DNA of 21,584 nucleotides from Bacteroidales bacterium (GTDB lineage Bacteria > Bacteroidota > Bacteroidia > Bacteroidales > WCHB1-69). The stretch is taken from assembly GCA_012519525.1 (NCBI GenBank), contig JAAYQB010000086.1, forward strand, positions 1 through 21,584. The letters run 5' to 3'. The notes under the pieces are model-generated. The model saw nothing but the letters and a program-made list of their open reading frames with translations. It made no database searches and was not told the origin of the DNA. Position numbers and translations under genes: made by a program. The stretch's first letter is position 1; each line of letters starts with the position of its first letter. Shown here piece after piece: positions 7,140 to 15,001 of this stretch.

Positions 7140-9473
7140 TTATAGTGATGTTGGAATGTTGAGTACTAAACCCGTTTCCATGACAGGTAGATTAAACAAA
7201 TGTTTCACTCTTATTGGTGATAGTCGGTATTGAGCATAAACCGCTATAATTCCGTAGCCTAACCTTGCTCTGACACCCCAATACAAAGGCGTTAAATGAG
7301 CAGTGTTCAATTGAGATTTTGTTTTGACAGTCGTTTTTTTGTATTCTAATTGATTGACGGTTTTTTTAGTAATATAGAAGTTGGAAAAATTCCATGCTCC
7401 ATATACGCCCACATCTAAAAAACAACCGATTCCAAGTTGTCCTGCTGCCACAAAACGAAAACGTTGATATAATTCGACATCCAACGTATTTAACCTGATT
7501 TTTTCTTTTATCTTAACATTGGAAGCTAGTGTGTCTTCCGATAAAACGTTTTGTCGAATAAAATAATTTGAGTTATTATAGGCTAAATTAAATCCTAAAT
7601 TATACCACTTAGCAATATTTCCTTTGAATTGTAAGCCGTAAGTAAACGATTGAGAAGAACCGTATAAGGTGTTCTTATTATCGCTTACAGGTAAAATAAA
7701 TCCCCAAGCAAAATAAGGCTGAATGTTGTATTTGGCATTCACTCCAAAAGCGGATGGCTTCATATTGTTGGGAGTTTTGTTAAATATGGTTTGAATGTAG
7801 TTAGTAGTATGATAATTGTTATTAGCAACTCCGAAAGGATTTTTATTAAAATAGGCAATGTCTTCCGGACTTAAGGTATACTTATAAGTATAGCCTTTGT
7901 AAAATACTCTTAATGTTTTGTTTTTATACAATTCCCTTTTTGCTATTTTGACTTCTTTTTGATAAGTTGATATGTCTAAAGAAGCATTTTTGTCTGCTTT
8001 TATTTCGTTGTCATTCTTTATTTGAAGTTGTACATACCTATCTAAAGTTCCATTTTCGTTTTGGATATGGTAAAACAAGCGGTTATCACAATCAAAAGTA
8101 ATAGGTTGAATAATAATATACTCTTGGGTATCTATTATGTTAAAAGTAGGGATAATCACTGCTATTTTAGGATATAAGAAATAAGATGCCTGCGGAACGC
8201 CGTACCCATAAGCATAATCGAAATAAGGGTACATATCGGCAGAGCGTTCTATATCACGTTTTAACTCCATTGCTTTTAATTCGGGATGAGCTTGCCATGC
8301 ACAAGCAGCAAAACCTGCCACCAATGGGCAAGAAAAGGAAGTTCCTTGCGTATATTCGTAGCCGAATTTATTGCTTTTTTTAGGAGAAGCCACTAAACAA
8401 TTGGTAGCATAAGCACATACATTGGGTTTTAAACGACCGTCGGCTGTAGGTCCATACGAACTGAAATTAGTGTGATAATCATTGTGGTCTATTCCTCCTA
8501 CGGACAATACGCTATCTGCATCGGCAGGGGTGATGACTATTTTCCAGCTGTTTTTTACCCCTTCGTTTCCCATCGAATTACATACCAATATTCCTTTGGC
8601 TGCGGCAAGGTTGGCGGCACGTGCCACTAAGGATGTTTGTCCGTCCATATCCTTTGTGTTATAACGCATTTCATTGTATCCTAATGAACTACTAATGATA
8701 TTAGCCCCGTTTTTATCAGCCCATTCCATGGCTTGCATCCACCACACTTCTTCGCGTGCAGGCTCTGTTGCTACTTCGGTTCTGGCTAATAAAAATTCGG
8801 CTCCCGTAGCCAAGCCTAATTTTTCGTTTCCTAACATACCTGTAATACAGCTTAATGTCATGGTGCCATGCGGATGCCATCCGTAAACATTTTCCTTTTT
8901 GAGGGGGAAATTCCACGTTTTTATAATTAAATTGTTAACTCTTAAATGTTGAAACGCAGGATGTGTATTTACTTTAGGAAATCCACCGTCAAAAACAGCA
9001 ATGCGAACACCTTCTCCGTCCATTCCTTTTTCGGCAAACAAATTGCCTTCCATACGCAAAAGTTGTTTGTTCAAATTAGAAGTATTATTTGTTAAATATG
9101 CAAAGTATTCGTCAATCGCTAAACTGTCCTCATCGTAAGAGGTTAATTGCATATTAAAATAAATAGGAAGTACTTGTTTAACAAAAGGATAATCCTTTAT
9201 TTTTTCTATATTTTCATTGCTTGCTATTACGGCTATTGCATTCAGCCAGCGTGTTTCACCTACTATTTCATCCGATAATTTTTCAATGCTTTGAACGTAA
9301 TCGCTGTTGAGAGGAAAATCGGTACTATCGTACAAGGGAATATGATGTTGTAAACGTCTTTCTATTGCTTTGCTGTCAAAATAGCAATAAGGGTCGAATT
9401 GTGTGTTTGCTTTATCGGTAAAAAACACCCAATACATGTTTTGTGCATTGACGCTGTAGACGCCAATCATCAA
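7140..9473 (-). CDS. Subtilisin-like protease (S8) fused to a predicted outer-membrane beta-barrel
   Basis: Numbering is from the TTG at 9473 (777 residues). Residues 1-11 end in VNAQ, a signal-peptide cleavage region. Residues 13-140 look like the propeptide common in Bacteroidota subtilases. The S8 triad is intact: Asp162 (AVFDGG), His202 (HPHGT) and Ser379 (GTSFSCP), with oxyanion Asn303 (MGNEG). After a linker (about 430-565), residues 570-777 form many short amphipathic strands rich in Tyr, Gly and Asn, ending GYGIIAVYAQYRLSPI and TGLVLNI, much like the OMP_b-brl family (PF13568). Relatives usually end in a T9SS sorting domain; this one does not. The protease may be held at the outer membrane by its own barrel. 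The start is uncertain: the hydrophobic, Lys-bearing signal peptide begins upstream of any ATG, possibly at ATT 9495-9497. Confidence 0.85.
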   Translation of the reverse strand: MMIGVYSVNAQNMYWVFFTDKANTQFDPYCYFDSKAIERRLQHHIPLYDSTDFPLNSDYVQSIEKLSDEIVGETRWLNAIAVIASNENIEKIKDYPFVKQVLPIYFNMQLTSYDEDSLAIDEYFAYLTNNTSNLNKQLLRMEGNLFAEKGMDGEGVRIAVFDGGFPKVNTHPAFQHLRVNNLIIKTWNFPLKKENVYGWHPHGTMTLSCITGMLGNEKLGLATGAEFLLARTEVATEPAREEVWWMQAMEWADKNGANIISSSLGYNEMRYNTKDMDGQTSLVARAANLAAAKGILVCNSMGNEGVKNSWKIVITPADADSVLSVGGIDHNDYHTNFSSYGPTADGRLKPNVCAYATNCLVASPKKSNKFGYEYTQGTSFSCPLVAGFAACAWQAHPELKAMELKRDIERSADMYPYFDYAYGYGVPQASYFLYPKIAVIIPTFNIIDTQEYIIIQPITFDCDNRLFYHIQNENGTLDRYVQLQIKNDNEIKADKNASLDISTYQKEVKIAKRELYKNKTLRVFYKGYTYKYTLSPEDIAYFNKNPFGVANNNYHTTNYIQTIFNKTPNNMKPSAFGVNAKYNIQPYFAWGFILPVSDNKNTLYGSSQSFTYGLQFKGNIAKWYNLGFNLAYNNSNYFIRQNVLSEDTLASNVKIKEKIRLNTLDVELYQRFRFVAAGQLGIGCFLDVGVYGAWNFSNFYITKKTVNQLEYKKTTVKTKSQLNTAHLTPLYWGVRARLGYGIIAVYAQYRLSPIRVKHLFNLPVMETGLVLNIPTSL

Positions 9474-9519
9474 TATGATAAAAAAAACGTTTTTAATCGT
9501 CTTAAGTTAATTAAGAACA

Positions 9520-9553
9520 AAAAAGTCTTTTTTCAGAAGAAAAAAGACTTTTT
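9520..9553 (-). terminator. Strong hairpin between lipoprotein and protease genes
   Basis: A perfect 15-bp inverted repeat, 9520-9534 with 9539-9553, has a 4-nt loop AGAA (9535-9538). Read on the - strand it lies just after the lipoprotein stop and is followed by T-rich sequence, so it should end that transcript. It is symmetrical enough to act in both directions. It also sits only about 22-50 nt before the protease coding region, leaving no clear room for a separate promoter. Confidence 0.85.
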
Positions 9554-9560
9554 GTCATGA

Positions 9561-9800
9561 TTATTTACATTTTACTTCAATTGTAACTTCTTTTCCTTCC
9601 GTTACCATTGAAAGACCTTGATAAGGTTTAACGGATTGATCTTCACAAACACTTGCTTCGAAAAATTTAGCCTCTTTGTCTGTATAAACAAAGATTTTTT
9701 TTCCGTCTTCATAACGTGTACAATTACAATATTTTGCACAAGATGTTCCTGCAATAGCAACCAATGAAAAACCCAATACTACTAAACTTACTTTTTTCAT
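9561..9800 (-). CDS. Small Cys-rich putative lipoprotein
   Basis: A 79-residue protein starting MKKVSLVVLGFSLVAIAGTSC, a signal peptide with a lipobox-like AGTSC, so Cys21 is the likely lipidated residue. The remaining 58 residues hold four more Cys (25, 27, 52, 78), which could form two disulfides outside the cytoplasm. I do not recognise the family. It has its own TAnnTTTG-type promoter and a terminator, so it appears to be a one-gene unit, although read-through could feed the downstream protease gene. Confidence 0.68.
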   Translation of the reverse strand: MKKVSLVVLGFSLVAIAGTSCAKYCNCTRYEDGKKIFVYTDKEAKFFEASVCEDQSVKPYQGLSMVTEGKEVTIEVKCK

Positions 9801-9834
9801 GTATTTAAATTTTAAATGTTAATATTATTTACTG

Positions 9835-9842
9835 CAAAAATA
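9835..9842 (-). promoter_or_regulatory. -7 element for the small lipoprotein gene
   Basis: On the - strand the sequence reads TATTTTTGCA, fitting TAnnTTTG followed by the frequent CA. It lies 34 nt upstream of the ATG. No convincing TTG is seen at the -33 distance. Confidence 0.5.
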
Positions 9843-9928
9843 CACTATTTTTAAATATAAAAGATGATTTCTACAATATTTATAAAATTTTTTGTATTTT
9901 AGCCTATTTTATTTATTAAATTTTTATG

Positions 9929-9936
9929 TATCTTTG
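9929..9936 (+). promoter_or_regulatory. -7 element for the yggS-argS operon
   Basis: TATCTTTG (9929-9936), followed by CAAC, is a very typical Bacteroidota -7 box. It lies 14 nt before the ATG at 9951, predicting a very short leader. A -33 TTG at the usual distance is not apparent; the nearest, at 9892-9894, is too far. Confidence 0.6.
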
Positions 9937-9950
9937 CAACAAAAAAAGAG

Positions 9951-10628
9951 ATGCATTCAATAGAAAAAAATCTTGTCAATATTGCTCAACAAATTCCTAC
10001 AAATGTAAAATTAGTTGTGGTTTCTAAAACAAAACCCATAGAGGATATATTGCAAGCTTATCAAGCTGGACAAGTCTGTTTTGGCGAAAACAAAGCCTTG
10101 GAAATGAAGGAAAAATACGATTTGCTCCCAAAAGATATTGAATGGCACATGGTAGGACATTTACAAACCAATAAGGTAAAATACATTGCTCCTTTTGTGC
10201 ATCTCATACATAGTGTTGATTCTGTTAGGGTTTTACAAGAAATCAATAAACAAGCTCTTAAAAACAATCGTGTAATTGATTGTTTGTTGCAATTTCACAT
10301 AGCTGTCGAAGAGAGTAAATACGGATTGAAATTACAAGAAGTACAAGAATTATTAGAAAGTGAAACGTATAGCCGGTTTCAAAACATTCGAATTTGCGGT
10401 GTAATGGGAATGGCGACTTTTACTGATGATAAAGAATTGATACGTAATGAATTTAAAACTCTTTATAGTTATTATAAGGAATTAAAAAATAATTATTTCA
10501 GTAATATCTCCTCTTTTAAAGAAGTATCGATGGGAATGACAGGCGATTTCTCAATTGCTATCGAAGAGGGGAGTACTATGGTACGCATAGGAAGTGCTAT
10601 ATTTGGGGAACGAAATTATAATGTCTAA
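9951..10628 (+). CDS. yggS: YggS-family pyridoxal phosphate homeostasis protein
   Basis: A 225-residue protein of the YggS/PLPBP family, a single-domain alanine-racemase-like barrel that binds PLP and keeps free PLP and amino acid pools balanced, without known enzymatic activity. The PLP lysine is Lys26 in VVVSKTKP. Other family blocks are FGENKALE, WHMVGHLQTNK and the phosphate-binding end SMGMTGDF...GSTMVRIGSAIFG. Length is normal for the family. The stop and the argS start overlap by one base (TAATG), so the two are co-transcribed and probably co-translated. Confidence 0.94.
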   Translation: MHSIEKNLVNIAQQIPTNVKLVVVSKTKPIEDILQAYQAGQVCFGENKALEMKEKYDLLPKDIEWHMVGHLQTNKVKYIAPFVHLIHSVDSVRVLQEINKQALKNNRVIDCLLQFHIAVEESKYGLKLQEVQELLESETYSRFQNIRICGVMGMATFTDDKELIRNEFKTLYSYYKELKNNYFSNISSFKEVSMGMTGDFSIAIEEGSTMVRIGSAIFGERNYNV

Positions 10629-12412
10629 TGAATGTAAAAGAATCTTTATCACAAGTTGTCATTAATACAATAGAGGAGTTGTATGCAACAACTATTTCTC
10701 AAGATAGTATTAATATACAAAAAACAAGAAAGGAATTTGAAGGAGATTTTACTCTTATGGTTTTTCCTTTTGTTAAAATATCGAAAAAAAATCCCGATAT
10801 AACGGCAAAAGAAATAGGGGATTCACTAAAAAATAAATTAGATTACGTCGAAAGTTTCAATGTGGTGAAAGGATTCCTTAATATTTCATTGAAACATACG
10901 TTTTGGTTGGATTTTTTACAAAAAGAGAGTAAGAATGATACGTTCGGACATCGAACTCCCTCTGAAAATACATCTCCCATTTTATTGGAATTTTCATCTC
11001 CCAATACGAATAAACCCCTGCATCTCGGACATATACGCAACAACTTATTAGGAGATGCAATAGCACGTATATTGACGGCTAACGGAAAAAACGTAATTCG
11101 TCTCAATCTTGTTAACGATAGGGGCATTCACATTTGTAAATCAATGCTGATGCATCAAAAGCATTTTGCTAATGAAACACCTCAGTCCACTAATACTAAA
11201 GGCGATAAATTAGTGGGAAAATATTACGTCGCTTTTGACAAGCAGTATAAAAATGAAATAGAACAATTAGCCGAAAGCGGCATACCAAAGGATGTAGCAG
11301 AGAAAAAAGCACCTATATTATTGGAAGCCCAAGAAATGCTGCGTAAGTGGGAAGACGAAGATAAAGCGGTTCGTGTTTTATGGCAAACAATGAATCAATG
11401 GGTGTATCAAGGATTTGACCTTACTTATAAACGTTTGGGAATTCATTTCGATAAAACTTATTATGAATCGGATACTTATCTTTTAGGGAAAAAAATAATT
11501 GAAGAAGGCTTAAAAAAGCACGTTTTTTATCAACATGAAGACGGCTCTATCCGTATTGATTTGCAAGCGGACGGATTGGATGAGAAAATATTGTTACGTG
11601 CCGATGGAACTTCTGTTTATATAACGCAAGATATTGGCAATGCCGTTCTTAGATATGAAGAATATCAACCTTCACAATTAGTTTATGTAGTAGGCAATGA
11701 GCAAAATTATCATTTCGATGTATTGCGGCTTATTTTAGCGAAAAAATTAGCTTATCCGTGGGCGAATCGTCTTTTTCATTTATCCTATGGTATGGTCGAA
11801 TTGCCGTCGGGAAAAATGAAATCGAGAGAAGGCACTGTCGTCGATGCCGACGATTTGATGGATGAGATGGTAGCAATGGCAAAACAAAAAACCGAAGAAT
11901 TGGGAAAAACAACTTTCTCCGATGCGGAAATCGACGAGCTATCGGAAACAATAGGCTTAGGTGCTTTGAAATATTTTATATTGAAAGTAGATCCCAAAAA
12001 GAATATTTTATTCAATCCCGATGAATCGATAGACCTCAATGGCAACACAGCACCTTTTATTCAATATACTTATGCACGTATTTGTTCGCTTTTACGAAAA
12101 AGCACAGAGGCTTCTCTGCCTCTTACGACTGTCGACATAAGTCGGCAAGATACGGAAAAAGAAATACTTCGATTATTGTATGCTTATCCTGAAACCATAG
12201 AAACAGCAAGCGAAGACTTAAATCCCTCGCTGATAGCTAATTATATTTATGAATTAGTAAAAGTGTACAATCGTTTTTACCAAGAAACTCCTATTTTGAA
12301 AGAAGAAAATCAAGCTCTAAGATTATTCCGTTTACATCTTTCGGCTTTCACGGCACGTACGGTAAGCGATGCCATGTCTTTATTAGGTATTAATATGCCG
12401 GAGAGAATGTAA
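10628..12412 (+). CDS. argS: Arginyl-tRNA synthetase
   Basis: A 594-residue class I synthetase that charges tRNA-Arg in the cytoplasm. The N-terminal additional domain covers about residues 1-90. The HIGH signature is HLGH at residues 132-135 in SSPNTNKPLHLGH, and the KMSKS-like loop is KMKSREG (396-402). The C-terminal DALR anticodon-binding domain covers about 465-594 and ends in the expected AMSLLGINMPERM. Length and motifs are normal, so the gene looks intact. It starts one base before the yggS stop ends. Confidence 0.97.
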   Translation: MNVKESLSQVVINTIEELYATTISQDSINIQKTRKEFEGDFTLMVFPFVKISKKNPDITAKEIGDSLKNKLDYVESFNVVKGFLNISLKHTFWLDFLQKESKNDTFGHRTPSENTSPILLEFSSPNTNKPLHLGHIRNNLLGDAIARILTANGKNVIRLNLVNDRGIHICKSMLMHQKHFANETPQSTNTKGDKLVGKYYVAFDKQYKNEIEQLAESGIPKDVAEKKAPILLEAQEMLRKWEDEDKAVRVLWQTMNQWVYQGFDLTYKRLGIHFDKTYYESDTYLLGKKIIEEGLKKHVFYQHEDGSIRIDLQADGLDEKILLRADGTSVYITQDIGNAVLRYEEYQPSQLVYVVGNEQNYHFDVLRLILAKKLAYPWANRLFHLSYGMVELPSGKMKSREGTVVDADDLMDEMVAMAKQKTEELGKTTFSDAEIDELSETIGLGALKYFILKVDPKKNILFNPDESIDLNGNTAPFIQYTYARICSLLRKSTEASLPLTTVDISRQDTEKEILRLLYAYPETIETASEDLNPSLIANYIYELVKVYNRFYQETPILKEENQALRLFRLHLSAFTARTVSDAMSLLGINMPERM

Positions 12413-12433
12413 TAGTAAAACACTGTATAAAAA

Positions 12434-12462
12434 AAAAGAGTACCCAAAACGAGTACTCTTTT
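12434..12462. terminator. Bidirectional terminator between argS and the OmpA/TPR gene
   Basis: A perfect 10-bp stem, AAAAGAGTAC (12434-12443) with GTACTCTTTT (12453-12462), has a 9-nt loop. It has A-tracts on the left and T-tracts on the right, so it can end both argS and the convergent gene. Confidence 0.88.
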
Positions 12463-12481
12463 CTTGCTATTTTATTTATTC

Positions 12482-14278
12482 TTACTTAATAGCGTCTTTG
12501 AAAGCTGCATTATCTCTATAGTTTTTAAACTCAATGTCTTTCAATGCTTGTTTTTTCATGTCAGGATTGATTTCACAAGCTTTTGCTAAGTTTTTAAATA
12601 ATAAATTAGCATCGTTAGTTCTTGCTCCAATGATAGCCATTAAGTAATATTCTTTGGCTTCTTTGTTTTGGATACACTCAACAGTGGATTTAGCAGCTGT
12701 ATAATCTTTCGACAATAGTTGATTTAACGCTACATTATAATTACATTTAGTTGCTTTAAATACGTTAGCAGCATCGCTATAGTTGCCTAGTTTCATATTA
12801 ACTACACCCATGTTATAATCTTGATTTAAGCCTGCTTTTTGAGAAGCTTCGAAATAATTTTTCGCAGCTTCAAAATCGCCTTCCATTAAAGCAACAAGTC
12901 CTAAATTGTTTAATACTTCTCCATTATTAGGATTCAAAGAGTTGGCTTTATCCAATAATTTTTTAGCTTCGTCTAACTTGCCTTCCGATGCTTTAATACA
13001 AGCTAAATCATTGTATCCTCTATAATTGTTAGCATATATTTCTGTAGCTTTAGTATAAATATCTTCTTGTGCTTTCTTATCATTGGTCAATGATGCTGCA
13101 TAAAGCAATTCGTCGTTGTTTAGTTTTTCAGGCTCGTTTGCTGCTAATTGTGCTATTTCTTCATCTGTTTTCTTAGCTTCCATACTATTTACTTTAATAA
13201 TAGCACGGCGCAAGCTCGGTAAAATAACATTATCTACTTCGTCATAGATAGCAATCATATTACGAATTTGTTGTTCGCGTTGGTCCATATCATTTTGTGA
13301 TTTAATCACATTAATGATTTGACTTTTATCTTTGATATTGGAATTGCCAAGAGCTTCGATGAATCCGTCCCAATCTTCTCCATTGTCTTTTAATTCAAAT
13401 TTAAGTTCTTTTTTAATGTCATTTTCTTTTACTTTTTCTTGACGAGCTTTTTCTTTGATGTATTTATTGTATTCCGATTCGAACCATTTTTTACCTATGG
13501 CGGAACGATTGGACGATAATTCTTGATTTCTTTTTAATTCACCTTCGGGGGATGCCCAGCCAAGAATTTCAATTGTTTCTATGTTAGGTTGTTCGGAAAC
13601 GAAGTTCATTAATTTTTTCAAGCCTTCTATGTTTTCTTCTTCTTTATTTAAAGGTAAATTCCAATCCAAAACATCTCTATTTACTTCAAAATAGATAATT
13701 CCGGTTTGAGTTAATAATTTAGGTCCTACGTAATTGTGATCTGCAAATATGAAAAATGAACCGTTTACGGCTTTATCTTTATAAGCCAATGTAGGAGCAA
13801 CATCAACTCTTTCGGAAGTAGTATTGGTTCCTTCGGCTAATTTCACCTCATTTAAAGTTGCTTCTTTCTTTTTAAGTTTTGCCTGAGGTGTTGCTACAAG
13901 CTCGCAAGTTTGATAATCGGGTTTATAATCTAAGGTGTGATTGTAAGTGAAACTACCACCTGTTTTATAACCAATTACTTGATTACCACCCTTTACTTTT
14001 TCTCCTTCTAAGTTAATTGGCGGCAAAGTAACTGTTTCGCCTGAAGCTGTTTTGAGAACAGGCGTCAACACCATCGTGGCTTTTTTGTTAAAATACTTTT
14101 TAGGATAATTTCCTTTGATTTCCATTTTCATTTTACCACCATGAACTTCAAGCGGATTAGGCGTAACCGTATACGTAACATCAGCTTGTTTTTTTATCAT
14201 TTTTTTAAGTCCGCAGTTAGTAAAAAGTAATAGACTTGTACTGAGTAATAAAATTGGAATAATTTTAAGCGTTTTCAT
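12482..14278 (-). CDS. Lipoprotein with OmpA-like and TPR domains
   Basis: The start is set at the ATG at 14278 because it gives a lipoprotein signal, MKTLKIIPILLLSTSLLLFTNC, with Cys22 as the lipidated residue. A more upstream in-frame ATG (14338) would add 20 polar residues and overlap the SPOR gene. The 598-residue protein has an N-terminal beta-rich region (about 30-165), an OmpA-like region (about 190-330) containing EILGWASPEGELKRNQELSSNRS, and several TPR-type helical repeats (about 405-550: YNDLACIKASEGKLDEAKKLLDKA, LNNLGLVALMEGDFEAAKNYF). The acidic residue of the OmpA consensus TD is replaced here by ASPEG, a form I know from Bacteroidota OmpA-type proteins. It probably sits on the inner face of the outer membrane and may contact peptidoglycan. 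It lies 37 nt after the SPOR gene, so an operon is likely. Confidence 0.8.
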   Translation of the reverse strand: MKTLKIIPILLLSTSLLLFTNCGLKKMIKKQADVTYTVTPNPLEVHGGKMKMEIKGNYPKKYFNKKATMVLTPVLKTASGETVTLPPINLEGEKVKGGNQVIGYKTGGSFTYNHTLDYKPDYQTCELVATPQAKLKKKEATLNEVKLAEGTNTTSERVDVAPTLAYKDKAVNGSFFIFADHNYVGPKLLTQTGIIYFEVNRDVLDWNLPLNKEEENIEGLKKLMNFVSEQPNIETIEILGWASPEGELKRNQELSSNRSAIGKKWFESEYNKYIKEKARQEKVKENDIKKELKFELKDNGEDWDGFIEALGNSNIKDKSQIINVIKSQNDMDQREQQIRNMIAIYDEVDNVILPSLRRAIIKVNSMEAKKTDEEIAQLAANEPEKLNNDELLYAASLTNDKKAQEDIYTKATEIYANNYRGYNDLACIKASEGKLDEAKKLLDKANSLNPNNGEVLNNLGLVALMEGDFEAAKNYFEASQKAGLNQDYNMGVVNMKLGNYSDAANVFKATKCNYNVALNQLLSKDYTAAKSTVECIQNKEAKEYYLMAIIGARTNDANLLFKNLAKACEINPDMKKQALKDIEFKNYRDNAAFKDAIK

Positions 14279-14315
14279 AATAGAATATGGATTTAATTTA
14301 TTTTTATATATACAT

Positions 14316-14738
14316 TTATTTTTTTTGTTCATAATCATGTTTGGGATAGTAGATATTGTCTCTTACAACAAAACTTTGAGGATATTGTTCAATTATGCGT
14401 TGTTGAAAACCTCTTGCTTCCGTACGTGTTCTAAAATCACCGACACGAACCCTAAAATTAGGCTCTTTAAAAAGAACATAAGAACTTACTTTGGGATAAC
14501 GTGAGGCAAATTCGTTTTGCACATTGATGGCTTGCTGTTTTGAATTGTTGCCGGAATCAAAAAATATTTGCACTCTATAGCCTTTTTGTTTGCCATCTAT
14601 CACTTTATTGGAAGATATATGCCCCGTTACTAAAGATGTTATTTCAGAAGATGCCTCAATATTAACTTGAGATTTTGCAGGCAAAATACCGCAAATCACT
14701 ATTAGTGAGACGCATACGTTTAAAGGCAAATATTTCAT
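14316..14738 (-). CDS. Exported SPOR-domain protein
   Basis: A 140-residue protein with an N-terminal signal peptide (VCVSLIVICGILPAKSQ) and a C-terminal SPOR domain (about 53-125): GYRVQIFFDSGNNSKQQA, then FRVRVGDFRTRTEA. SPOR domains bind peptidoglycan glycan strands that lack stem peptides. It is the first gene of a two-gene unit with the OmpA/TPR lipoprotein, so both may act at the cell wall-outer membrane interface. No clear promoter was found in the 263-bp gap upstream on this strand. Confidence 0.85.
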   Translation of the reverse strand: MKYLPLNVCVSLIVICGILPAKSQVNIEASSEITSLVTGHISSNKVIDGKQKGYRVQIFFDSGNNSKQQAINVQNEFASRYPKVSSYVLFKEPNFRVRVGDFRTRTEARGFQQRIIEQYPQSFVVRDNIYYPKHDYEQKK

Positions 14739-14903
14739 TAAAATTAATAAGTTAAAAATATTTTAGAATGCTAAATTATAAAAAAAAATGAAATGAAAAC
14801 GATTTATTTTAATAATTTTTTAAAATTTACCAATAAACAACTAAAATTTGAAAATAAAGCAAAAAAGACGTACTATTTAGAATAAATGTAATTGAATTTT
14901 ATT

Positions 14904-14923
14904 TACTTTTGTAAAATTTTACA
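14904..14923 (+). promoter_or_regulatory. -7 element and overlapping 14-bp palindrome before the sugar cluster
   Basis: TACTTTTG (14904-14911) fits the -7 consensus. The perfect palindrome TGTAAAATTTTACA (14910-14923) overlaps its last two bases and extends into the expected transcription start. The position suits an operator, although so AT-rich a palindrome could arise by chance. The predicted leader is about 80 nt. Confidence 0.45.
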
Positions 14924-15001
14924 GTATATATTTTTTTATGTAATGAATAATAGAATAATACTTGAAAGAATGAGAAGCAAACCGTAAATAATCAGTGTGT
15001 T

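Noticed and set aside
8186..8886. Three + strand open frames opposite the protease gene
   Set aside because: They are antisense shadows of a clearly conserved S8 catalytic domain, which explains their openness.
12482..14278. PorE-type T9SS component
   Set aside because: It shares TPR and OmpA-like parts, but the order differs (OmpA-like first, TPR last) and no beta-propeller is present.
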